The notes under the pieces: generated by a model
Told to the model about the DNA's origin: nothing
What the model saw: the letters and a program-made list of their open reading frames with translations, nothing else
Databases searched by the model: none
Shown: positions 8,004-16,931 of the stretch, piece by piece
How the letters are laid out: every line of letters starts with the position of its first letter
Numbering within the stretch: position 1 is the stretch's first letter
DNA from: Scalindua sp964344685
GTDB lineage: Bacteria; Planctomycetota; Brocadiia; Brocadiales; Scalinduaceae
Assembly: GCA_964344685.1 (NCBI GenBank)
Contig: CAYFOK010000003.1
Location: forward strand, 124,001 to 188,000
Direction of reading: 5' to 3'
Length of the DNA: 64,000 nt
Made by a program: the position numbers and the translations under genes

Positions 8004-10760
8004 CTAAAAGTCACCAAAACTTTCATTATGCTCTGAAATCCTATTCTCACCTATTGGAATTACATTTTCATTAGAAACTGTTTTACTTAAAATGTCTTCT
8101 CTGTTGCCATCGCTGTTTCCATTGCCTCCAACCCTGTTATCAACATCTAGAGGAGTACTAGATGAACCCGTTGATTCGGGTTTTACTCCTTTGTTGGAAT
8201 CATTGCCCCTTTTCCGCTTAAAAATTGATTTGAATATATATATTGGAGAAAAGAGTAATTTGGAAATGATGCTGTTTGATATTTTTTCTTCTTCAATCTG
8301 TTGTTCTGACACCTTACCGATTATTTTTTTGCCAGGTTTGCCAGCCTTTTGTACGGGAGGTTTTCCGCTGCCTTTACCGCCAACCTGCATTGCCAATATT
8401 TCAATTTGTTCCTTCATTGTCTGTGCCTGGGCCGCTAACTCCTCACTTGCCGATGCTGTTTCTTCAGCGTTTGCAGCCGTCTGCTGTGTAACACCATCCA
8501 TCTGATGCACCGCACTGCTGACCTGAGTTATACCCTCGGACTGTTCTGTAGATGCTTCTGTTATCTCTTTAGTCAGAACTGACGCTTTCTTTACGTCCCT
8601 GACAATGTTTTCCGTGGCTTCTTTACATTTACCGGCAATCCTGGTACCGTTACTCGCCTTTGTAACACACTCACCGATTAGTGACGAAGTATCCTTTGCT
8701 GCATCCGAACTCTTTTTGGCTAAATTGCTCACTTCCTCTGTGACAGCAGCAAATTTTTCCCCGTTGTCACTTGCACGAGCCGCTTCAACTGCAGCATTGA
8801 GAGCCAGGAGGTTAGTCTGAAATGCTATGGTTTCTATATCCCTTATGCCATTGGAAATCTTTTTTATGTTTTCCTTAAACTCTTCATTTTTGTCTATTTC
8901 GCTTCCAAACTTATCTACACTGGCAATACAATTTTCTACTATAACCCTTGTCTCCTTTGCTGCAGACGTACTCTTATTTGCAAGGTTTCTTACCTCTTTT
9001 GCAACTACGGCAAAGCTGTTTCCCTGCTTAATAATCTGCGATGTATCCTGCCCGGCTTTAAGTGCAAGAGCATTGGTCTCGGAAGCTATACCGTCTATTA
9101 TTTTTGTAATCTCCGCAATCTTCTTACTGCTGGCAGCTATCTCTTCCATCGAACTGCTCACTTCCACAGCTGCTTTACTGCCCTCTTCTGCAGCAGCAGT
9201 ACATATGTTTACCAGTTTCAACGTCTCGTCTGCATTATCAGCATTTTGTTTTGTCATTGATGACATCTCTTCCATAGATGCCGACGTCTCTTCGAGAGAA
9301 GAAGCCTGCTCTGTTGCTCCCTGTGCAAGGGCCTGACTCGTGCTGGATATCTGTTCAGACGCATCGGATATCTGGATAGAGCAATCGGTCAAACTTGCAA
9401 CCATCCTTTTAATAACATTAGTTACTCTGCCTGTGATCCTGATGACCAGAATACTCAATCCTATAATAAGAACAAGAAGAATGGCAGAAAGCATCATCAT
9501 CCGTTTTCCTAAAGTAGTGGCCGCTCTGAGCGCTTCCTCCTTATCTATTTCTGCCATAATAGCCCAGTCTACACCTTCAATATTTAAAGGTGCATATGCA
9601 CTGAGGACCGGAACATTCCTGTAATCCTGAAAGATCTCAATATTGGTCTCTCCTGAAATGGCAGCATGCGTTCCCGTAGTTTCTATCTTCTGCAAGAGGA
9701 TGGTACTGTCTTTAGCATGTATTATATTTAAAAGACCCTTGTCTATACCCAATTCTTCCATCTGTGCGTAATAACCATCTTTATCTTCTATAAGGAAACG
9801 TGACTGACTTCTCATAGTATAGTCACTGCCGATAATATATGTTTCTCCAGAGTCTCCCAAACCACAGATTTTCCATTTATGATTATTGGTCATGACCATG
9901 TTAATCCTGTCAATGGGCATCTGGAAGATCAGGACACCTACTTTTCTCTGACCATCGAAGATAGGCGATGCTATGAAACTCGCAGCATTTTCATAAGAAG
10001 GAACGTACGGTGCGAAATCAACTAATTTTACAAAATCAGGGTCTGTACTCTTATTTGCTTCCCTGAACACCTTTCCAAGATTTGTGTCTGCATATGGCCC
10101 GTCTTTAAGTGAGGTGCCGAAATCTACTTCCTTGAAAACTGAGTAGACAATATCTCCACTATCTGGATCAACGAGGAATATGTCATAAAAACCGAACTGC
10201 TCTTGAAATTCTCTTATTCTATGGTGATAATAGCCGTGATGATTACTATAAGTGGACTGATCACTTGCGAAATCCAGTTTGTGTTTTTCTCCTAATACAT
10301 AATCATTTGATCTAATGTAGAAAGTTTGTAATAGAACAGAATCATCATCCAGCTGATCAAAATACTTTCCTACATCAGGACTCAGCCCATTATTTTGCCT
10401 TTTATATTCTTTTGTAAAATCCCTGGTATAGTAAGTCTTTAATGCTGTACGATATCCTTGTAACTGAGAGTCATTTATGTCATTTTCTTTGCGAAACATA
10501 TTAAAAGCAGTCTTAAGCTCCTCCATCGCATTGATAATTAATTGATCTTTAGAATACGCTGTTATCTGTTTTTTAATATTAGAGAAATACTCCTCTACCT
10601 GTTCCTTTTTAGTTTCCCTGATGGTTACGAGTTGGTTAAAGGCCTGCTCCTTCAATGCTTTGTCCGCAGTTCTCTGTCCAATGAATCCTGATATCCCCAA
10701 TGGTACCAGACCTGCTATTAAAAACAGAGTGATTACTTTCGTGCTCATCCCAATCTTCAT
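8004..10760 (-). CDS. Methyl-accepting chemotaxis protein with duplicated signalling tip
   Basis: A 918-residue transmembrane chemoreceptor. TM1 is at about residues 8-27, a large periplasmic dCache-like sensor spans about 35-415 (with GDSGETYIIGSD and a W-A-I-M-A-E-I end typical of Cache domains), TM2 is about 421-441, and no clear HAMP follows. The cytoplasmic MA domain runs from about 455 to 795. It contains two hairpin-tip units: a decayed one at about 554-605 (IDGIASETNALALKAG, missing the LLALNAAVEAARA core) and a good one at about 640-700 (TIAFQTNLLALNAAVEAARA). A low-complexity linker with a hydrophobic patch (829-845) leads to the tail IPIGENRISEHNESFGDF, shared with the other receptor. 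It would signal through CheW/CheA encoded elsewhere plus the local CheW. A GGAGAG ribosome site precedes ATG 10760. Confidence 0.92.
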   Translation of the reverse strand: MKIGMSTKVITLFLIAGLVPLGISGFIGQRTADKALKEQAFNQLVTIRETKKEQVEEYFSNIKKQITAYSKDQLIINAMEELKTAFNMFRKENDINDSQLQGYRTALKTYYTRDFTKEYKRQNNGLSPDVGKYFDQLDDDSVLLQTFYIRSNDYVLGEKHKLDFASDQSTYSNHHGYYHHRIREFQEQFGFYDIFLVDPDSGDIVYSVFKEVDFGTSLKDGPYADTNLGKVFREANKSTDPDFVKLVDFAPYVPSYENAASFIASPIFDGQRKVGVLIFQMPIDRINMVMTNNHKWKICGLGDSGETYIIGSDYTMRSQSRFLIEDKDGYYAQMEELGIDKGLLNIIHAKDSTILLQKIETTGTHAAISGETNIEIFQDYRNVPVLSAYAPLNIEGVDWAIMAEIDKEEALRAATTLGKRMMMLSAILLVLIIGLSILVIRITGRVTNVIKRMVASLTDCSIQISDASEQISSTSQALAQGATEQASSLEETSASMEEMSSMTKQNADNADETLKLVNICTAAAEEGSKAAVEVSSSMEEIAASSKKIAEITKIIDGIASETNALALKAGQDTSQIIKQGNSFAVVAKEVRNLANKSTSAAKETRVIVENCIASVDKFGSEIDKNEEFKENIKKISNGIRDIETIAFQTNLLALNAAVEAARASDNGEKFAAVTEEVSNLAKKSSDAAKDTSSLIGECVTKASNGTRIAGKCKEATENIVRDVKKASVLTKEITEASTEQSEGITQVSSAVHQMDGVTQQTAANAEETASASEELAAQAQTMKEQIEILAMQVGGKGSGKPPVQKAGKPGKKIIGKVSEQQIEEEKISNSIISKLLFSPIYIFKSIFKRKRGNDSNKGVKPESTGSSSTPLDVDNRVGGNGNSDGNREDILSKTVSNENVIPIGENRISEHNESFGDF

Positions 10761-11551
10761 TTTTCTCTCCTTTTCCTGATCAAATTTTAATGTTTAGTAT
10801 GAATGCTATTTCAATGTTTAACAAACTTCATTGATAAATCAGCTGCTGCTTACATGCAGATCCTACTAACAAATTGATTTATAACTATGAACAGGGAGTA
10901 ATGACTGCATTTCGCAAAACCAATACCGAAAAATCCTGAGCCAACTGTTCAGTGTTTGGACCTCTAAAAGCGAACAAATAAATGCTGACTCTTAGGTCTT
11001 GAAATCACAGCGCTTTAGAAAATAAATTATGCAATCCTCTAATTTTATTTTTTTTTGTTAATTTCTGAATATCTTCAAAAACAAGCTCGTTATAATTCTT
11101 ATCGGATTGATTTCAAAATTCATTATGTTTTTTTTGAAAAAAGTTGTTGATATTTGCCACTCTCTGTATATTTTTTCATCTTATCTATCAATTACATTTT
11201 CCCCATACAAACTTAAACATATATTACAACAACTCTTACAATCTATACTCAATTCTGATAGCCTGTTTAAGCTTATTGATACAGAAAAATAAAAACAGAG
11301 AAAACTTAGTAAAAAAAGTGGCTCATATAGTACAATTGGTACCTGAGAAATGACGGGAAGCAATAGAATATATAGACATAAGACTATGTGCAGGACTCAT
11401 GAAGATATATGAAAAATTGCAGGATAAGACAAGCGATTTGAACGCCATAAACATTAAGTGATGCAGGGATGGGTTTATGGAATTCCGGGAAGGGAATATA
11501 TACTCAACAGACAAAGACACTGTACGCATGTAGAAGCATGTTTAGCTTGCA
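10761..11551. other. AT-rich intergenic stretch with a possible gene remnant
   Basis: The 791 bases between the NIT-domain kinase stop and the chemoreceptor start are AT-rich with several A and T runs. No intact gene is supported. The plus strand from about 11288 to 11533 reads as plausible protein interrupted by two in-frame TGA codons and is listed separately. Confidence 0.5.
11288..11533 (+). pseudogene. Possible decayed gene remnant
   Basis: One plus-strand frame encodes charged, helix-like sequence (…NRENLVKKVAHIVQLVPEK, then REAIEYIDIRLCAGLMKIYE…, then CRDGFMEFREGNIYS…) broken by TGA at 11351-11353 and TGA at 11459-11461 and ended by TAG at 11531-11533. The composition looks coding while the flanking DNA does not, suggesting a dead gene; no family is recognised. 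UGA recoding is possible but has no other support. Confidence 0.25.
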
Positions 11552-14500
11552 CTAATCAGCACCAAAAACATCATTTATCTGTTTTGCTAATTCTAATAAT
11601 TTAAAAGGTTTTTTGACGATGAAGTCAGGCCCCGACTCCCCTTCTTCAAGTGTGAGCTTTTCGTTCCAGCCTGTAATTATACCGATCTTTGGCCTCTTCT
11701 CTAACTTATTCAAAGCCCTGATTACATCGTGCCCAGTAACCTCAGGCATGGCCAGGTCACATAAAACAAGATCAAAGGCCTCTTTTCCGGCCAATTCTAT
11801 AGCCTCTGCACCGTTATTAACAGACTTAACACTATGGCCTTCTCTCGAAAATAATCCATCCAGGTTCTCGCATATAGCCTTCTCGTCATCTACCACCAGA
11901 ATGTGAAGTTTTTTCTTTATCTCTCGGGCCGGCTCACTTATTACTGTTCCCTGCACCGCCTCTTTACAGATTGGAATGCTCATGTTAAATGTTGTACCCT
12001 TTCCCTCCTCGCTTTCCACCTCTATCTTACCGTTATGCCTTTTTATTACACCATAAGAGACACTCATACCCAGTCCGGTTCCCTCTGGCCTTCGAGTTGT
12101 AAAAAACGGGTCAAACATCTGTTTTTTCACTTCTTCAGACATGCCCTTGCCTGTATCAGATACGCTTACAAACACGGTGTTCTCGTCACTCCTCACACTA
12201 AATGTTATACTTCCACCATCAGGCATGGCATCCATTGCGTTGTTTATCATGTTTACAAGTACCTCTTTCAATTCTGTAGGATTACAAAACAGTTCAGGCA
12301 CTTCTTTTATACCTTCGGTGTCAATATGATAGGTTATTCCTTTAGACAGGGCTATGTTCTTCCACATAGGCGCCGTAAAATCAATCGCCTCTTTTATTAA
12401 ATGCCTTATATCAGTAAAAATGTAATTGGAAGTATCTACTGCTTCAGCCTTGGCAAACGTAAGCATTCTTTTTACTATTTCAGCCCCATCGTCACCTGCC
12501 CTGATAATATCACTCAGCCCCCTCTTCAGCGATTCTTCATCTTTAAAGCCTCCTTCCAGAACCTCTGCACTGCCAATGATGATCGAAAGGATATTATTAA
12601 ACTCATGGGCAACACCTGCAGTTATTTCTCCCAGTGACTTCAGCTTCTCTGTGTGTACAAGGGCGCTTTCCATATTCTTGCGCTCGGTGATGTCCAGTCC
12701 ATAAATATTAACATAGCCCTCTTCAATTACAGGTGCGAAAGTTAAAGAGAAGATGCAATTGTTGAACTCCATTTCTACAATTCTACTTATCCCGGTACGA
12801 AGGACCTCCGAAACCATTGTAAGAACTTTATCAGGCACTATTCTGGTTGTCTGATAATCCCAGAAACCCAGCAGAGTTAAGCTGGCCTGATTGTTATAGA
12901 GTACATCTCCGTTTTTATGTACCCGTATCACAGGGTGTGGATTTTCACTGGGGAATTTTGCCATCTTCTTTATCTCTTCCTCTGCCCGCCTTTTTTTGAT
13001 GAAGAGCCCTATCTGGATACCGATAGATAACAGCATACCAAGCAGATCCTCATCTGGCTGCCTTATCTCACGGCTATAAAAACAGATTGCGCCAAACACC
13101 TCGCTACCGCTTAGAATTGGGAAACCAAAAGCGCCATGCAACCCAGCCCTGTCGGCGGCTGACGCCCTCGGAAAATTTGTGTCCCGAACAACATCCTCGA
13201 TCCAGGCAGGCTGTGCACTCTTAAAAACGCGGCCAGGTAAGCCAACACCTTTAGCAAAGGTAATTTGCCTTGTAACCTCTTTGAACTCTTCTATGTTGAG
13301 GGATGCAATATGCCAGATTTCCGAACACCGTAACATGTAGTCTTGCCGATCAAATTCCCAGATTTCACCAAGGTCCCATTCAAGTGCCGTACATACGGCT
13401 TGAAGGATTCTGGGTGAAGCCTCTTTAATGGTTACTGATTCTGCCAATACTTTTGTTATATAGAACTGAGCACTAAGGCGCTTTTCCGCCTGTTTACGCA
13501 GAGTGATGTCATTCGTAAGTTCATCGGCCATTAAGTTAAAATTTTCGGCCAGAACGCCAATCTCATCTCCCAGTTTAACATCAGCCCTATACGAAAAGCC
13601 ACCTTCAGCTATTTCTTGTGTAATTCCGGTTAATCTCTGTATAGGTTTTAAAACCCGATTCCGTGACCATCTGAAAAAATAAACGAAAACAAAAACTGCA
13701 AAACCTAGAATAAAATAACTGATCAACATATTTCTTTTTGCAGCAGATTCCATCTCTAACATGATAGAGTTTGCCTCATCTCCGGCAATGCTTGATATAG
13801 CTAATCCCTTATCAATTACCTCTGTTGCTTTGTTAAACCAGACTGAAGAACTTACCGGATAGTCCACACCTTTGACCTGCTTGATAATAACCCAGAAATT
13901 ACCGGTACCGGCCTCAGAATTATAAAAAAACGGCTTGTAAATCATCACTGATCCCGAAGCCATATGCACACTCCCTTCCCCACCTGAAAGAATCTGACCT
14001 GCTTCATCAGGGTAGTCTTCTCTTATATTTTGATGTGATCTGTTCAGCAACTCCATCATGCCCCATTCTTTAGCTTTATCTGTATGGTGCAGATAAAAGC
14101 CATCCTGGCCAGCCAGAATATAATCTAATTCACCTTCGTTCTCTGTAAGTTTATGCAAAAAATATGGAGTATCTGCAAGCAGGTCAAAAATGATAACCCC
14201 TGCCCGTTCTCCATCTACAAAAACCGGAGTCGCATAACGCATAACAGGCTTGTATGGCAGTTCAATACTCCCATGCTCTATGTTAAGGTCAAGTGGAGAA
14301 ATATATACACTCCCTTGTGGCAGATTTATGGTCTCATTGAAATAATATCTTTCACTCTTGTCCTGTAATTTCGCACCACGAATTATGTTGGTGGCATTCC
14401 CATCAAAATCAACACGCACACGCTCATACCCGATATTATCCAGGAACCTGACCTGGTCATAAACTCTTTTCACTTGAGAAAAACTGTTAAATAGGTTCTC

Positions 14501-15511
14501 CACAACACCTAACTGATCATGCAGCCTGATATCTTCCTCTGCACTCAGACTCAAAGACCTTGCCAATGCTATTACGTTCTTATTATTGCTTATATTAAGT
14601 AAATCAGTTTTTATTCCATGTAAATAATTTAGATATATTATATTTCTTTTGTCTACTTTCTCTTTTACTATCTTTATGTCGCTCTCCAGTCTCTTACTAG
14701 ATGCAAAAACTTCCTCCTTTAAGGTATCATATGATTGCAGGAACTCATTCTCAAATACATCTATAGCCTGTTTCATCCGGATTGAAGTAGATGGTGATTC
14801 CTTCAAGACCATTATCTGATCAAGAGACTGGTCTATTATGCTACGATAACGCTTGATTCTATTGACAGTTTCTTGAGAAAACGGCATACCTGATTCAATA
14901 GTATTACTGATTAGGGCACGCTCCAGCCCTGCGTATTCGCATAAGATTGCAATGTTGGGACGCAGAACATTATTCAAATAGAGTATTTTTTCGTCTGAAT
15001 GCTGCGGTGTAAATGCAGTGTTGCGCAGGTTAAATTCGTTTCGGATGTTAAGGGTCGCAATATCTAGCCATTCGTCTTTGGAAATATCGTTACTTGATAT
15101 TTTGAGGCGGGCAGATATCAGAGACTCATATCCTTTTCTCCATTTGATTAATATTTTTTCTAAGGCCTTGTCGCTTCTTGCACTTAAAAGTTTCTCTAAC
15201 TCTTTTTCGATTAGAAAAACTTTGGAATCCCCTCTCTTAGCCATTTCAATGAATTTTGAAAAGAAGGAAGATGATTCACCTTTACCGCTTCCTATGATCG
15301 TAGCGCCATAACCACGTTCAATAGCCTGCCATCCTGCCGCAACATTCAGGAGCCCGGAAATTTTATTTCTTATTTCATATTCACCTGTCTGCTTTTTTGT
15401 ATCAAATGCTTTCTTTATTGATATCCCTAACAATACGATCAATACGAAGAGTAATAGTGCAGACACAAGTGTGGTTTGAAACCTGAGAGTTTGAAATTTT
15501 GTAATCTTCAT
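11552..15511 (-). CDS. Membrane hybrid sensor histidine kinase with NIT-type and Cache sensors
   Basis: A 1319-residue multidomain kinase. TM1 is at about residues 15-32. Residues about 45-280 are all-helical and match the nitrate/nitrite-sensing NIT pattern, with ER-containing helices repeated twice (GWQAIERGYGATIIGSG; AGLERALISNTIESG). A Cache-like region follows (about 300-580), then TM2 (about 600-620), HAMP (to about 675), GAF (about 690-845), PAS (about 855-940), HisKA with GVAHEFNN (His about 970), a HATPase with NMINNAMDAM, DTGKGM and GTGLGMS, and a receiver with phosphoacceptor Asp about 1252. The kinase-receiver part closely resembles that of the gene at 25444-27756. Phosphate probably relays from the C-terminal receiver to a separate phosphotransfer protein or is used for feedback. 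Confidence 0.9.
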   Translation of the reverse strand: MKITKFQTLRFQTTLVSALLLFVLIVLLGISIKKAFDTKKQTGEYEIRNKISGLLNVAAGWQAIERGYGATIIGSGKGESSSFFSKFIEMAKRGDSKVFLIEKELEKLLSARSDKALEKILIKWRKGYESLISARLKISSNDISKDEWLDIATLNIRNEFNLRNTAFTPQHSDEKILYLNNVLRPNIAILCEYAGLERALISNTIESGMPFSQETVNRIKRYRSIIDQSLDQIMVLKESPSTSIRMKQAIDVFENEFLQSYDTLKEEVFASSKRLESDIKIVKEKVDKRNIIYLNYLHGIKTDLLNISNNKNVIALARSLSLSAEEDIRLHDQLGVVENLFNSFSQVKRVYDQVRFLDNIGYERVRVDFDGNATNIIRGAKLQDKSERYYFNETINLPQGSVYISPLDLNIEHGSIELPYKPVMRYATPVFVDGERAGVIIFDLLADTPYFLHKLTENEGELDYILAGQDGFYLHHTDKAKEWGMMELLNRSHQNIREDYPDEAGQILSGGEGSVHMASGSVMIYKPFFYNSEAGTGNFWVIIKQVKGVDYPVSSSVWFNKATEVIDKGLAISSIAGDEANSIMLEMESAAKRNMLISYFILGFAVFVFVYFFRWSRNRVLKPIQRLTGITQEIAEGGFSYRADVKLGDEIGVLAENFNLMADELTNDITLRKQAEKRLSAQFYITKVLAESVTIKEASPRILQAVCTALEWDLGEIWEFDRQDYMLRCSEIWHIASLNIEEFKEVTRQITFAKGVGLPGRVFKSAQPAWIEDVVRDTNFPRASAADRAGLHGAFGFPILSGSEVFGAICFYSREIRQPDEDLLGMLLSIGIQIGLFIKKRRAEEEIKKMAKFPSENPHPVIRVHKNGDVLYNNQASLTLLGFWDYQTTRIVPDKVLTMVSEVLRTGISRIVEMEFNNCIFSLTFAPVIEEGYVNIYGLDITERKNMESALVHTEKLKSLGEITAGVAHEFNNILSIIIGSAEVLEGGFKDEESLKRGLSDIIRAGDDGAEIVKRMLTFAKAEAVDTSNYIFTDIRHLIKEAIDFTAPMWKNIALSKGITYHIDTEGIKEVPELFCNPTELKEVLVNMINNAMDAMPDGGSITFSVRSDENTVFVSVSDTGKGMSEEVKKQMFDPFFTTRRPEGTGLGMSVSYGVIKRHNGKIEVESEEGKGTTFNMSIPICKEAVQGTVISEPAREIKKKLHILVVDDEKAICENLDGLFSREGHSVKSVNNGAEAIELAGKEAFDLVLCDLAMPEVTGHDVIRALNKLEKRPKIGIITGWNEKLTLEEGESGPDFIVKKPFKLLELAKQINDVFGAD

Positions 15512-15854
15512 AATATCCTATCTTCATTACTTATGTACATGTCTCTATCTCTAACCAGCCAGAGTACAGAACTTTTCAGAGCAAAACCTGCAGGCTATGA
15601 TACTATGAGGAATGGAATGTGTGTGTAATTATTGAACGTTTTCAAATATATAAAACATCTACTCAATACTTTAGAGTAATATCGTCATATATTTAAGTCA
15701 ACAGAAAAATGAGTGGTGGTTATCACGCCCTATGTTGACTACTAAACACAATTGGTATGAGCATTTTGACATTAATTTGTCCTTAACTCCAACTGGATTT
15801 GCAAACCATAATATTGCTTACTGAGATCGCTATCGTATAACCAAACCTTCTTCA
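15512..15854. other. Intergenic stretch without recognisable features
   Basis: The 343 bases between the receiver gene and the NIT-domain kinase hold no coding frame, clear promoter or terminator that I can support. Confidence 0.5.
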
Positions 15855-16256
15855 TTAACCTGCCTGAGGGGCTGCGATCCTATTAACATTACCACTTATT
15901 GAACACTTTACGCACCTCAATAGCTCTTCAAAACAGAACGGTTTAGTAAGGCAGGATGTTACAGGAAGTTTCAGGAATTGGATCTGTGAGTCGGAGAGAG
16001 GAATATCTGACACCAGTATGATTGGTAACTCTTCTGCATCACCAGGGAGCTCTCTGATAATTTCTAATGTGCTGCTTCCAAACACGCCACTATCTACAAC
16101 CAGGAGATCGAACTTTATACATTTCAGGATCTTAATAACAGTCGTTACATCGGGTACGTAATTACACTCAAATCCTTCATTACGTAACAGATCTGTTATT
16201 GGAAGTAGCGATGCGTCATCTCCGTCGGCAATTAAAATTAGTCCGTTATTTGACAT
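15855..16256 (-). CDS. Single-domain response regulator receiver
   Basis: The 133-residue protein is one receiver domain: acidic residues near residues 11-14 (ADGDD), phosphoacceptor Asp55 in LLVVDSG, a switch Ser in ILVSD and the conserved Lys in LTKPF. There is no output domain; a short tail (CVKCSISGNVNRIAAPQAG) follows. Such proteins act as phosphate shuttles or diffusible CheY/Spo0F-like partners. It lies between the Rcp1-like receiver gene and the NIT-domain hybrid kinase, all on the minus strand, so a phosphorelay with either kinase is plausible but unproven. Confidence 0.85.
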   Translation of the reverse strand: MSNNGLILIADGDDASLLPITDLLRNEGFECNYVPDVTTVIKILKCIKFDLLVVDSGVFGSSTLEIIRELPGDAEELPIILVSDIPLSDSQIQFLKLPVTSCLTKPFCFEELLRCVKCSISGNVNRIAAPQAG

Positions 16257-16362
16257 TAATAAAATCTTTCTAATAAAACTATTGTCTACTCAAATAGAAA
16301 AAGGAAAAAGTAAATCCATTTTGCAATTTTTTTTTGTAATATTTGTAATAGCTACCAACAGA

Positions 16363-16830
16363 TTATCTCTCTTCGAACAGAATATCTGTTTTAATCCAGT
16401 ACCTCCTTAACGACTCTACCTTCTCAACAAACTCATCATAGGAGACAGGTTTCACAATATACTCATTAGCCCCATTTTTATAAGCTTTTGAAATAGTATC
16501 CAGATCAGAACTTGTGGACAAGATAACAACGGGGATTGAAGAGTACCTAGAATCATTCTTCAAATATCTGAGTACGCTTATCCCATCAACCTTAGGCAGA
16601 TTAAGGTCTAAAATGACCAGATCAACCTGCGAACATCTACCATTAACACTACCAATATCTGATTGTACTGCGTGGCTGGAGAGATACTCTTCCTGAAAGT
16701 AGTCTACAGCCTCCATTCCATCCTTCATTAAAACTACTTCACTCTCGACATTCTCTATTTCGAATACGTCAAGAATCAGATCGGCATGATCCGGATCATC
16801 TTCAATAATAACGATCTTTGATTCTTTCAA
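16363..16830 (-). CDS. Rcp1-type response regulator
   Basis: A receiver-only regulator of the Rcp1 type, which usually partners bacteriophytochrome-like kinases. Visible are IIEDDPDHADLI at the start, an insertion before the VDLVILDLNLPKVDG phosphoacceptor strand, ILSTSSD and YIVKPVSYDEF. The start is placed at TTG 16830, because AAAAGGAG lies 7 bases upstream on the minus strand and the protein then begins KESKIVIIEDD; an upstream TTG at 16887 would add a 19-residue unstructured leader without a ribosome site. The kinase gene upstream ends at 16932, so kinase and regulator form an operon. Confidence 0.85.
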   Translation of the reverse strand: MKESKIVIIEDDPDHADLILDVFEIENVESEVVLMKDGMEAVDYFQEEYLSSHAVQSDIGSVNGRCSQVDLVILDLNLPKVDGISVLRYLKNDSRYSSIPVVILSTSSDLDTISKAYKNGANEYIVKPVSYDEFVEKVESLRRYWIKTDILFEER

Positions 16831-16931
16831 CGACAAACTCCTTTTCTGAAACTTAGTAAAAGAGGTATCTAACTTTTTGGCCGACAACCTTGAGTCGCCT
16901 TTGAAATTCCAGTAACAAAAATCCAGTACAT

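Noticed and set aside
8827..9336. 169-codon plus-strand frame antisense to the first chemoreceptor
   Set aside because: Same reason: a complement of coiled-coil coding sequence, not an independent gene.
11107..11292. 61-codon frame rich in Leu, Ile and Tyr upstream of the chemoreceptor
   Set aside because: Composition follows the local AT content, no ribosome site and no pattern of a real protein.
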